A DNA stretch of 64,000 bases from Cryobacterium sp. GrIS_2_6 (lineage in GTDB: Bacteria > Actinomycetota > Actinomycetes > Actinomycetales > Microbacteriaceae). The first letter of the stretch is position 1. Every line of letters starts with the position of its first letter. A program made the translations under genes and the position numbers. Shown piece by piece: positions 8,556 to 16,351 of the stretch. Location: NCBI RefSeq assembly GCF_035984545.1, contig NZ_JAXCHP010000001.1, positions 3,844,001 to 3,908,000 of the forward strand, written 5' to 3'. Below the pieces are notes generated by a model. That model had not been told where the DNA came from. It ran no database searches and worked only from the letters and a program-made list of their open reading frames with translations.

Positions 8556-10139
8556 TCAGGGCGTGGCGGATGCCGTCGGCACGTAGTCGAAGCCGGTGAC
8601 CGTGACCGGGTGCCCGGTCTCGCCGCTCACGAAAGGCCCGACGAGCGTGCCCACGAAGCCGCCGGCGCGTTCGGTCGTCAGGATGGCGGCATCCGTGTGG
8701 GCGACGACGCGCGTCTGGCCGGCGACCGTGACCGCGAATTCGACCCCCGCCGCGGACAGCTCGGCGGTGAGGCCGAGGACCGAGCCCGGCGGGACGGGGC
8801 CGATCGGCACACTGCCGAGCACCGCATCGGTGCCGGCCGCGCGCGCGATCGCGGTCGCCGCCCAGCCGGCCGGCGCGTGCGCAAGCGCGAGGCGCAGGCC
8901 GAAATCCTCGCTCTGCCGCAGGGCGAGCCCGGCCGTGGCCCCCGGGTGCGGCAGTACCAGGCGGATACCGGCCCGCACGTCGAGATGCCGCAAACGGTAC
9001 CCGAGGAACGCGGCCGGCGTCCTCGTCACGGCCCGTGGCGCCGATGTCGACCCGGCCGGGGCCTGTGGCGCAGGAGGCTCGAAATGCAAGCCGGCCGCCG
9101 AGGTGTGCGCTCCCGGCACCGGCCCGCGCACGCCGAGCCAGTGCGCCGCGAGCGGGCCCGGCGGGAATGTGTCGCGCAGTTCGGCCGGGGTGGGCGCATC
9201 CGCGCTCGTGAACGGTGTGCTGCCGCGCTCGCCGAGCCGGCCTGCACCCGGGTTGAACACGGGCCAGCCCGACTCCCAGGCGACGGGTGCGAGGAAGGTC
9301 TCCCTTCCGAGCACGTGGCCGCCCGCGCGGCTGCGCACGCCGAGGGCGAGGGCCCACCAGGAGCCGTCCCCTGCCTCGACGAGGTCGGCGTGCCCGACGT
9401 TCTGCACGCACGCGGTGGCTCCCAGCTGGCGGTGGCTCAGGATCGGGTTGGCGGGGTTCCCGACGTACGGGCCCGTGACGGACCGCGACCTGGCGACCGA
9501 GACGGCGTGGTTCCGTTCGGTGCCGCCCTCGGCGGCGAGGAGGTAGATCCACCCGTCGTGCGCGAAGAGGTGCGGGCCCTCCGCCCACACCGCACCGGCA
9601 ACCGCGCCATTCCAGAGGATGTGCTCCGGGCCGAAGAGTCGCCCGACGACCGGGTCGAGCTCGCGGAGCCAGATCTCGGTCTGGCCGGGGTATGCGCCGG
9701 GTTCGACGAGGCGGCAGCCGGCCCACCAGACCCTGCCCTCGTGGAAGAAGACCGTCGGATCGATGCCGCGCGCGCTCTCGAGGAACACCGGATCGGACCA
9801 GGGGCCGGCCGGGTCGGTCGCGGTGAGGAAGAACGACGCGTCCGCCGCGCCGCCGACAACGGTGCAGGCGAGGAAGAACAGACCGTCGTGATGGCGCAGG
9901 GTCGGCGCATAGAGGCCGCCGGAGTCCGGCACCCCGGCGAGGTCGAGCAGGCCGGCCTGCCCGGTGCGGTCGATCGCGTGGCCGAGGGGCGTCCAGGTGA
10001 CGAGGTCGGTGCTCGAGTGCACCGGGAGGCCGGGGAAGTACTCGAACGACGAATTGGCAAGGTAGAAGGTGTCGCCGACCCGGCAGACCGAGGGATCGGG
10101 GTACATTCCGGGCAGGACCGGATTCGCGAAGACCGTCAT
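8556..10139 (-). CDS. GH43 beta-xylosidase/arabinofuranosidase
   Basis: Cleaves xylose or arabinose from xylo-oligosaccharides. It has 527 residues from ATG 10139; an upstream in-frame ATG at 10172 is less likely. The three catalytic residues of the five-bladed propeller are visible: Asp15 in YPDPSV, Asp127 in GIDPTVFF and Glu187 in WAEGPHLF. A C-terminal beta-sandwich (about residues 320-527) resembles the accessory domain of GH43 xylosidases. There is no signal peptide, so it acts on imported oligosaccharides. It is divergent from a LacI gene and convergent with another. Confidence 0.9.
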   Translation of the reverse strand: MTVFANPVLPGMYPDPSVCRVGDTFYLANSSFEYFPGLPVHSSTDLVTWTPLGHAIDRTGQAGLLDLAGVPDSGGLYAPTLRHHDGLFFLACTVVGGAADASFFLTATDPAGPWSDPVFLESARGIDPTVFFHEGRVWWAGCRLVEPGAYPGQTEIWLRELDPVVGRLFGPEHILWNGAVAGAVWAEGPHLFAHDGWIYLLAAEGGTERNHAVSVARSRSVTGPYVGNPANPILSHRQLGATACVQNVGHADLVEAGDGSWWALALGVRSRAGGHVLGRETFLAPVAWESGWPVFNPGAGRLGERGSTPFTSADAPTPAELRDTFPPGPLAAHWLGVRGPVPGAHTSAAGLHFEPPAPQAPAGSTSAPRAVTRTPAAFLGYRLRHLDVRAGIRLVLPHPGATAGLALRQSEDFGLRLALAHAPAGWAATAIARAAGTDAVLGSVPIGPVPPGSVLGLTAELSAAGVEFAVTVAGQTRVVAHTDAAILTTERAGGFVGTLVGPFVSGETGHPVTVTGFDYVPTASATP

Positions 10140-10195
10140 GCCTGACCACCCTAGTGACCGGACTGTCGGCATCCGTGACCCCTGACCCGTTTAAG

Positions 10196-10201
10196 TAGAA
10201 T
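10196..10201 (+). promoter_or_regulatory. -10 box of the LacI gene at 10298
   Basis: TAGAAT in the 158-bp divergent gap between the GH43 gene and the second LacI gene. No convincing -35 box was recognised, so this is a tentative call. Confidence 0.35.
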
Positions 10202-10228
10202 CTCACAACAAACCCGGGACGGGATGGT

Positions 10229-10254
10229 TCTGGTCCATTGGTTCATGGGTCAGA
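10229..10254. promoter_or_regulatory. imperfect inverted repeat, possible operator
   Basis: TCTGGTCCAT-N6-ATGGGTCAGA, 8 of 10 positions complementary, in the GH43/LacI divergent region. It could be the operator of the LacI protein at 10298, but it lacks the central CG of classical LacI sites. Confidence 0.3.
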
Positions 10255-10297
10255 CTGTGCCACAAGACATTTATTTTCGGGAAGCGAGGTCGGCGTC

Positions 10298-11332
10298 ATG
10301 GCGAGCATCCACGACGTTGCGCGGGTTGCCGGTGTCTCGATCAGCACGGTGTCCTACGCGCTGTCCGGCAAGCGGTCGATCGCGGCATCCACTCGGCTGC
10401 GCGTGCTCGATGCCGTCGAGAGTCTCGGCTATCGTCCGAACGCAGGGGCGAGGATGCTCGCGGGCACCCGCACCAACATCTTCGCCCTCACGGCGCCTTT
10501 TCACGCGGATACCTATGCGCCGGCGCACATGGCCTTCGTGCTCGCGGTCGCGCAGGCCGCCCGCGAACACGACTACGACGTGCTGCTGCTCACCCAGGAC
10601 GAGGCGACGAGCGGGTTGCGCCGGGTGGCGTCGAGCAGTCTCGTCGACGGCATCATCGTGCTCGACGTGGCGGGCGACGACGACAGGGTCGCGGTCATCC
10701 GCGAGCTCGGCGTACCGGCGACCTTCATCGGGATTCCGCGGGATGCTGCCGGTCTCGTCTGCGTCGACCTCGACTTCGAGGCCGCTGCGGCGCTCGCGGT
10801 CGAGAAGCTGGTGGCAGCCGGGCACCGGTCGATCGGGCTGATCGGGCACTCTCCCGGCGTCTATGCCCGCGGCTCGAATTTCCCGCCCCGGTTCCGCGAC
10901 GGTTTCTTCGCGGCCGCTGCGGCCCACGGGGTCGAGACGGCGTTCGTGATGCCCGAGCGGGACGGTCCGAGCGTCCGGATCGCCCTCGATGCGCTCTTCG
11001 CGGAGCGCCCGGAGACGACGGCGCTCGTCCTCCATGCCGAGGAGAGCATGCACACCGCGGTGCTGGACGTGTTGCGTGAACGGGGCCTGCGGGTACCCCG
11101 CGATCTCTCGGTGCTTGCGGCCTGTGCGAGCTTCGAGACCGATCACTTCGAGCCTCCCCTCGACACGATCCCGCTCGTCGCCGCCGACTCCTGCTGGCGC
11201 GCGGTCACGCTCGCCATCGAGCAGGTGAGCGGTCCGATCGAGCCCCGCATCGAACTCGTCCCTCCGCGTTTCTACGAGCGCGGCTCGATCGCGCCGCCGC
11301 CGGATCGGCCCAGGGCCTCCCCGCGATCCTGA
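10298..11332 (+). CDS. LacI-family transcriptional regulator
   Basis: Repressor of 344 residues. The N-terminus MASIHDVARVAGVSISTVSY is a textbook LacI helix-turn-helix, followed by ALSGKRSIAASTRLRVLDAV and RPNAGARMLA at the hinge. The effector domain follows to about residue 320, then a proline-rich tail. The ATG at 10298 is chosen because the open frame upstream encodes no domain and GGGAAGCGAGG precedes it. Likely targets are the adjacent GH43 gene, the xyloglucan operon 2.7 kb downstream (paired LacI-like sites at 12879 and 12915), or both. This is inferred from proximity. Confidence 0.92.
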   Translation: MASIHDVARVAGVSISTVSYALSGKRSIAASTRLRVLDAVESLGYRPNAGARMLAGTRTNIFALTAPFHADTYAPAHMAFVLAVAQAAREHDYDVLLLTQDEATSGLRRVASSSLVDGIIVLDVAGDDDRVAVIRELGVPATFIGIPRDAAGLVCVDLDFEAAAALAVEKLVAAGHRSIGLIGHSPGVYARGSNFPPRFRDGFFAAAAAHGVETAFVMPERDGPSVRIALDALFAERPETTALVLHAEESMHTAVLDVLRERGLRVPRDLSVLAACASFETDHFEPPLDTIPLVAADSCWRAVTLAIEQVSGPIEPRIELVPPRFYERGSIAPPPDRPRASPRS

Positions 11333-11469
11333 CCAGCTCCCGACCCGGGAAGCCGGGTCCCACCGCCGGATCTTCTCCGGGAAGGGTGTGGAATGCCCCG
11401 GGACCTGTACCCTCCAAGTGGGGAGCTTCGACGGGTTGCCGTGGTCGCATTCCTCGGGCGAAGGTGACG

Positions 11470-12753
11470 ATGGACGACTACGAGGCACTCGTGGCAGAAC
11501 GGGACCTCCTGCGAACCGCAATCGACCGGGTCCCCGCCCTGATCGGGCACTGGAACAACGACCTCCGTTGCGACCTCGCCAACACCGCGTACGGCATGCT
11601 TCTCGGCGGTGACGCCGCGGCAATGCGCGGCCGGCATATCAGCGAGGTGCTCGGCTCCGAGCTCTACGCGACTAACTTTCCCATGGTGCGTGGCGCACTC
11701 GACGGAATCCCGCAGCATTTCGACCGGACCCTCGTCGACGCCGGTGGCGTGACGCGCCACTTGCAGGTCGACTACCAGCCAGACATCGCCGGAGGCTTCT
11801 TCGTCCAGGTCGCCGACGTCTCGGAGCGGATGGCGGCGCAGCAACGTCTCGGGGAAGTGCTCGAATTCCAGAACGCCGTCCTCGAGACGACCCCCGACCT
11901 GATCACGGTGTTCGACCTTGACGGGGAGAAGCTTCTCTGGGCGTCGAAGTCCCTGAGCGAGACCTACGGCTACAGCGTCGAGGGCCTGTCGGACCCGGCT
12001 GAACGGGACCGCGCCGTTCCCAACGAAGACCGGGGCATCTACCGCGACGCCCAGGAGCGAGTGCGGCTGGCCCTCGATCACGAGGTCGTGCACTGCCGGC
12101 ACCGGATGGTGACCGCCGACGGGCGCAGCCTGTGGGTCGAGCGTGGACTCACCCCGTTCAAGCGCAACGCCGAGGGCCGCGTCACGCAATACCTGAGTGT
12201 GTCGCGCGACATCACGGGACTCGTCCACGCAGAGCGTCAGCTCGACCGGGCCGCGAACCATGACGACCTGACCGGCCTGGCCAATCGCCGGCAGTTCATT
12301 TCGGCCCTCGAGGAGGCCGTCGGCCGGGAGCCCGGGGAGGTGGCGCTGGTCTATTGCGACCTCGACGACTTCAAGTCCATCAACGACCGGCACGGTCACG
12401 CCGTCGGCGACACCGTGCTCTGCCTGGTCGCCGAGCGGCTGAGCGCCGTGGTCCGGCCCAGTGACCTCGTCGCGCGCCTCGGCGGCGATGAATTCGTCAT
12501 CCTCATCACCGGCGGCATTCCCGAGGCGTCGGCCCTCGTCGAGCGCATCACCGAGCGGATGCGCTCGGTGTTCCCGATCGGAGACCTCACCCTCGCGCTC
12601 CGGGCCAGCATCGGCGTGGCCATCGGGGCGCACGGCGCGAGCGCGGAGGATCTGTTCGCGAGGGCGGACGCCGACATGTACCGGATGAAGCCGGGTGCCC
12701 CGCGGCGCGATCTTCGCGCGCGGGTGCGCCGTGCCGCCTTCGGTCGTCGATGA
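11470..12753 (+). CDS. diguanylate cyclase, PAS-PAS-GGDEF
   Basis: Makes cyclic di-GMP from two GTP. It has 427 residues from ATG 11470 (GAAGGTG upstream) and no membrane segment, so it is cytoplasmic. Two PAS sensor domains (about residues 10-115 and 130-255) precede the GGDEF domain. The active-site motif GGDEF is at residues 338-342, with an RPSD inhibitory site placed five residues before it, so the enzyme should be active and product-inhibited. It lies alone between sugar-utilisation genes and shares no operon with them. What the PAS domains sense is unknown. Confidence 0.93.
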   Translation: MDDYEALVAERDLLRTAIDRVPALIGHWNNDLRCDLANTAYGMLLGGDAAAMRGRHISEVLGSELYATNFPMVRGALDGIPQHFDRTLVDAGGVTRHLQVDYQPDIAGGFFVQVADVSERMAAQQRLGEVLEFQNAVLETTPDLITVFDLDGEKLLWASKSLSETYGYSVEGLSDPAERDRAVPNEDRGIYRDAQERVRLALDHEVVHCRHRMVTADGRSLWVERGLTPFKRNAEGRVTQYLSVSRDITGLVHAERQLDRAANHDDLTGLANRRQFISALEEAVGREPGEVALVYCDLDDFKSINDRHGHAVGDTVLCLVAERLSAVVRPSDLVARLGGDEFVILITGGIPEASALVERITERMRSVFPIGDLTLALRASIGVAIGAHGASAEDLFARADADMYRMKPGAPRRDLRARVRRAAFGRR

Positions 12754-12808
12754 CACCTCAGCTGGAGGATTCGGGGGACCACGGCCGGGCGGATGCTCGC
12801 GACGCGGA

Positions 12809-12829
12809 TATGTTGCGAATATCAACAAA
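12809..12829. promoter_or_regulatory. ROK-type operator upstream of the xyloglucan operon
   Basis: TATGTTG-N7-CAACAAA, one mismatch from the perfect repeat at 20389 and with the same 7-nt spacer. It ends five bases before the -35 box of the promoter at 12834, a position from which a regulator could block or assist polymerase. Confidence 0.65.
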
Positions 12830-12833
12830 CATC

Positions 12834-12862
12834 TTGTGCACGCATCCGCGGGCACCTATGCT
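12834..12862 (+). promoter_or_regulatory. sigma70-type promoter of the xyloglucan operon
   Basis: TTGTGC (12834-12839), 17-nt spacer, TATGCT (12857-12862). Predicted transcription start is near 12869, leaving a leader of about 125 nt that contains two LacI-like operators and ends in AAGGAGG before the binding-protein gene. Confidence 0.6.
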
Positions 12863-12878
12863 TCAAAGCGACCCACTG

Positions 12879-12892
12879 TCGAAGCGTTTCGG
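12879..12892. promoter_or_regulatory. LacI-like operator, site 1
   Basis: TCGAAGCGTTTCGG, near-palindromic around a central CG. It shares TCGAAGCGTTTCG with site 2 and lies about 10 bases downstream of the predicted transcription start. Confidence 0.55.
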
Positions 12893-12914
12893 CAGACGAT
12901 AGGCACAGCAATTA

Positions 12915-12928
12915 TCGAAGCGTTTCGA
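12915..12928. promoter_or_regulatory. LacI-like operator, site 2
   Basis: TCGAAGCGTTTCGA, palindromic but for one position. Its centre is 36 bases from that of site 1, so two dimers could bind with little helical offset. The LacI protein at 10298 is the nearest candidate. Confidence 0.6.
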
Positions 12929-12993
12929 TTCCGCTCGCGCTGGGGTCGTCATCGGCGACAGGAATCGGTGTCGCCACTACAAGGAGGTAGAAC

Positions 12994-14322
12994 GTGAGAT
13001 TAGGAAAGCGCGCCCTCGCTGTCGTCGCAATGACGGCGGCAGCGGCACTCTTGACCGGCTGTGCGAGCGGTTCAACCGGCGGGTCGACAACCGCAGCGAG
13101 CAGCGGGCCGGTTGACGGCACCGGCAAGACCCTGACGCTCTGGGACTTCGAGTCCGACACCAGCGCGATGGGAATCGCCTGGAACGAGGCGATCAAGGTC
13201 TTCGAAAAGGAGACCGGCGCGAAGGTGAAGTTCGAAGCGAAGAGCTTCGAGCAGATCCGTTCGACCGCGAGCCAGGTCCTCAACTCCGACCAGGCCCCCG
13301 ACATCCTCGAGTACAACAAGGGCAACGCCACCGCCGGCCTGCTCGCAAGCCAGGGGCTGCTCAGCAACCTCGACGACTACGTCAGCCAGTACGGCTGGGA
13401 CGCGAAGCTCGCCCCCTCCCTGCAGACCACCGCCAAGTATGACGAAAACGGCATCATGGGCTCCGGCTCCTGGTACGGCGTTCCGAACTACGGCGAATTC
13501 GTCGAGGCCTACTACAACAAGGACATGTTCGCGAAGTACAACGTCGCGATCCCGACCACGCAGGCCGAGTTCGAAGCCGCACTGAAGACCTTCAAGGACG
13601 CCGGGATCACCCCGCTGGCCGAGTCGGCAGCCGAGTACCCGCTCGGCCAGCTCTGGTACCAGCTCGCGCTGACCAAGGCAGACCGCAGCTTCGTCAACGA
13701 CTACCAGCTCTACACCGGTGACGTTGACTGGCAGGGCAAGGAACTGACCTACGCGACCAACACCATCAAGGACTGGACCGACAAGGGTTACATCTCCAAG
13801 GACGCCACCGGGACCAAGGCAGAGGATGCCGGCACCGCGTTCATCGCTGGGACGAGCCCGATCTTCTTCTCCGGCAGCTGGTGGTACAACCGCTTCACGA
13901 CAGAGATCAAGGGCTTCGATTTCGGCACCTTCCTCTACCCCGGCGCCACGATGTCTCCCGGATCCAGCGGAAACATGTGGGTCGTCCCCGAGAAGGCCAA
14001 GAACAAGGACCTCGCCGCCGCATTCATCGACATCACGATGCGCCCGGAGATCCAGGCACTGATCGGCAACAACGGTGGCGTCCCCGTCGCCGCGAACGCC
14101 TCGGACATCACGGACCCGAAGAGCCAGGAACTGATCGCCAACTTCAACACGCTCACCGCGCGCGACGGCATCGGCTTCTACCCCGACTGGCCCACCCCGA
14201 CCTTCTACGACCAGCTGAACGCCGGCTTGCAGGAGCTCATGAACGGCACCAAGTCGTCCAAGGACGTCCTGACCGAACTCGGCACCGAATACAACGACGG
14301 CATCAAGGACATCAAGAAGTAG
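12994..14322 (+). CDS. sugar-binding lipoprotein of xyloglucan-oligosaccharide ABC importer
   Basis: Receptor of a CUT1 importer, 442 residues from a GTG start with AAGGAGG eight bases upstream. The signal peptide ends in the lipobox LLTGC (Cys23), then a Ser/Gly/Thr linker. The body shows family-1 binding-protein features such as LTLWDFESDTSAMG and the segment DQAPDILEYNKGNATAGLL. It is followed by two permease genes, an alpha-xylosidase and a beta-glucosidase, so the ligand is probably a xyloglucan oligosaccharide or isoprimeverose. Upstream control combines one ROK-type and two LacI-type sites. Two large hairpins directly downstream should keep its transcript more abundant than the permeases. 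Confidence 0.93.
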   Translation: MRLGKRALAVVAMTAAAALLTGCASGSTGGSTTAASSGPVDGTGKTLTLWDFESDTSAMGIAWNEAIKVFEKETGAKVKFEAKSFEQIRSTASQVLNSDQAPDILEYNKGNATAGLLASQGLLSNLDDYVSQYGWDAKLAPSLQTTAKYDENGIMGSGSWYGVPNYGEFVEAYYNKDMFAKYNVAIPTTQAEFEAALKTFKDAGITPLAESAAEYPLGQLWYQLALTKADRSFVNDYQLYTGDVDWQGKELTYATNTIKDWTDKGYISKDATGTKAEDAGTAFIAGTSPIFFSGSWWYNRFTTEIKGFDFGTFLYPGATMSPGSSGNMWVVPEKAKNKDLAAAFIDITMRPEIQALIGNNGGVPVAANASDITDPKSQELIANFNTLTARDGIGFYPDWPTPTFYDQLNAGLQELMNGTKSSKDVLTELGTEYNDGIKDIKK

Positions 14323-14328
14323 TCCGCC

Positions 14329-14357
14329 GCGGGTCGCGCCTCCCCGGCGCGACCCGC
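14329..14357 (+). terminator. intercistronic hairpin 1 after the binding-protein gene
   Basis: GCGGGTCGCGCC and GGCGCGACCCGC form a perfect 12-bp stem with a 5-nt loop, starting seven bases after the stop codon. There is no U-tract. It is probably a partial terminator or 3'-end stabiliser. Confidence 0.65.
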
Positions 14358-14369
14358 ACCCCCCTCTTC

Positions 14370-14405
14370 CTGCCGCGCAGGCACGGCGTCGTGGCTGCGC
14401 GGCAG
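14370..14405 (+). terminator. intercistronic hairpin 2 after the binding-protein gene
   Basis: CTGCCGCGCAG and CTGCGCGGCAG form a perfect 11-bp stem with a 14-nt loop. It is in tandem with hairpin 1 and ends 27 bases before the permease start. Confidence 0.6.
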
Positions 14406-14432
14406 ACCCCTGAACTGAAGAAAGGCAAGGCG

Positions 14433-15440
14433 ATGGTCATGACAGCCCCGCTGGCCACTGAGACAACCGAATCGCACCCGCGCCGGGCGGGCAAGCCTGC
14501 GGGCAAGCGCGTTCGCCGCGCACCTGTGCAGAGCCTCATCCCCGGCGCGGGCGGCAAGGGTTTCTGGCTCTACCTGGTGCCGGGCCTGCTCCTGCTCACC
14601 ATCATCGTCCTGGTTCCGCTGGGCTGGAACTTCTTCCTGACCTTCACCAAGTACCGCGGTATCAAGCCTCCGGTCTGGATCGGCCTGGACAACTGGACCA
14701 AGCTCTTCGGCGACGACGTGTTCTGGACCTCGTTCGGGAACTCGATCGCCATGATCGTGGCCATGGTCGTCGTACCGACCCTGCTCGGCCTCGTTCTCGC
14801 GGCCATGCTCTTCGACCTCGTCGGCAAAAAATTCGGCGGCAAGTTCGCCAGCTTCCTCCGTGCCACCTACTACCTCCCGCAGATCCTGCCGACCGTGATC
14901 GCGGCGATCGTGATCGGCTGGATCCTCCGCCCGGAGAACGGCGCGCTCAACCAGGTGCTCGGCGCCATCGGACTCAGCGGCCTCGAACACAACTGGCTCG
15001 GCAGCCCGGACACCGCGATGGCCTGCGTCATGGTCATCATGATCTGGGTCCAGCTCGGCTACCCGATCGTGATATTCATGGCCGCCCTCCAGCGCGTCGA
15101 CCCGGAGCTCTACGAGGCTGCGGAGCTCGACGGCGCCAACTGGTTCCAGCGGTTCCGCGCCATCACCGTCGGCATCATCCGCCCGGAGATCTTCGTCGTG
15201 ACCCTGACCTGCACGATCGCAGCCCTCAAAGTGTTCGGCCCGATCTACGCCCTGACCCGCGGCGGGCCGGGCACCTCGACCATGGTTCCGAGCTACTACT
15301 CCTACAGCGAGTTCTTCCAGAACCAGCAGGTCGGCTATGGCGCAACGATCGCCACGGCCCTGACCGTCGTGGTCGCCATCGTCGCGATCATCTTCATCAC
15401 TTTCCAGACCCGGCTCGAGCGCCAGGACGAGGAGCGCTAG
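14433..15440 (+). CDS. sugar ABC transporter permease, MalF/CUT1 family
   Basis: Membrane subunit of the xyloglucan-oligosaccharide importer, 335 residues from ATG 14433 (AAAGG upstream). The frame is open further upstream through the binding-protein gene, but no family similarity is seen there. A basic N-terminus of about 45 residues precedes FWLYLVPGLLLLTIIVLVPL, the first membrane segment. The EAA loop is ELYEAAELDGANWFQRFRAI. The gene ends two bases before the next permease. No cognate ATPase gene is present in the cluster. Confidence 0.93.
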   Translation: MVMTAPLATETTESHPRRAGKPAGKRVRRAPVQSLIPGAGGKGFWLYLVPGLLLLTIIVLVPLGWNFFLTFTKYRGIKPPVWIGLDNWTKLFGDDVFWTSFGNSIAMIVAMVVVPTLLGLVLAAMLFDLVGKKFGGKFASFLRATYYLPQILPTVIAAIVIGWILRPENGALNQVLGAIGLSGLEHNWLGSPDTAMACVMVIMIWVQLGYPIVIFMAALQRVDPELYEAAELDGANWFQRFRAITVGIIRPEIFVVTLTCTIAALKVFGPIYALTRGGPGTSTMVPSYYSYSEFFQNQQVGYGATIATALTVVVAIVAIIFITFQTRLERQDEER

Positions 15441-15442
15441 CC

Positions 15443-16351
15443 ATGACTACCCTGACCGAGAAAATCCGTCCCCGCCGCGATTCCGGCGCCCCAGAGCCCA
15501 AGCCGCTCAAGCTGCCCAAGGTGCACACCCGCAAGACCACCGGCGACTGGGTCATCCTGTTCATCGCCATCATCATCGGCCTGTTCATCGCGATCCCGTT
15601 CGTGATGATCGTGATCAACTCCTTCAAGTCGCCGGCCGACTACAACAGCTCCGGCCCCCTTGCCCTGCCGAGCAACCTCTACTTCGACGGCATCATCAAC
15701 TTCTGGACCAGGGTCAATTTCCCGGAGAAGCTCTGGAACAGCGTCGTCATCTCGAGTGTCGTCGCCGTGGCCGCCGTGCTGCTGTCGATGTTCAACGCCT
15801 ACGCGATCGGGATCGGCCGCATCCGCGGCCGAACCTGGATCGTCGTGCTGATCCTGCTCGCCAACATGGTGCCACAGGAGGCCCTGCTCTACCCGCTCTA
15901 CTTCATGTTCAAGCAGGTCGGTCTGTACGACAACATCTGGGCCGTCATCATCATCTTCACGGTCATCCAGAGCGCCTTCGGCACCTACCTGCTGTCGAGC
16001 GTCTACGGAACCTTCCCGAAGGAACTCCTCGAGGCGGCCTCCCTCGACGGCGCGAGCCGCTGGCAGATCCTCTGGCGCGTCGTCTACCCGATCAGCCGGT
16101 CGACCCTCGCGGTGCTCCTGATCTTCTTCTTCATCTGGACCTGGAACGAATTCCTGATCCCGTTGACGTTCCTGGTCAGCAACGCGAACCAGACGGTCCC
16201 GGTCGCGATCAGCGTGCTGCAGGGCGATCGTCTGATGGACGTCACCACCACGAGCGCATCCGCGTTGCTCGGCCTGCTGCCGACGCTCATCTTCTTCCTC
16301 ATCTTCCAGCGCACGCTGACGCGTGGCATTACCGCAGGAGCAGTCAAGTAA
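15443..16351 (+). CDS. sugar ABC transporter permease, MalG/CUT1 family
   Basis: Partner permease, 302 residues with about six membrane segments. The EAA loop reads ELLEAASLDGASRWQILWRV. The start ATG follows the preceding stop by two bases. The stop TAA shares its last A with the ATG of the alpha-xylosidase gene, which implies coupled translation of transport and hydrolysis. Confidence 0.93.
   Translation: MTTLTEKIRPRRDSGAPEPKPLKLPKVHTRKTTGDWVILFIAIIIGLFIAIPFVMIVINSFKSPADYNSSGPLALPSNLYFDGIINFWTRVNFPEKLWNSVVISSVVAVAAVLLSMFNAYAIGIGRIRGRTWIVVLILLANMVPQEALLYPLYFMFKQVGLYDNIWAVIIIFTVIQSAFGTYLLSSVYGTFPKELLEAASLDGASRWQILWRVVYPISRSTLAVLLIFFFIWTWNEFLIPLTFLVSNANQTVPVAISVLQGDRLMDVTTTSASALLGLLPTLIFFLIFQRTLTRGITAGAVK

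Noticed and set aside
12754..12808. Terminator after the diguanylate cyclase gene
   Set aside because: Only a short CCTC/GAGG pairing is visible, not a convincing hairpin.
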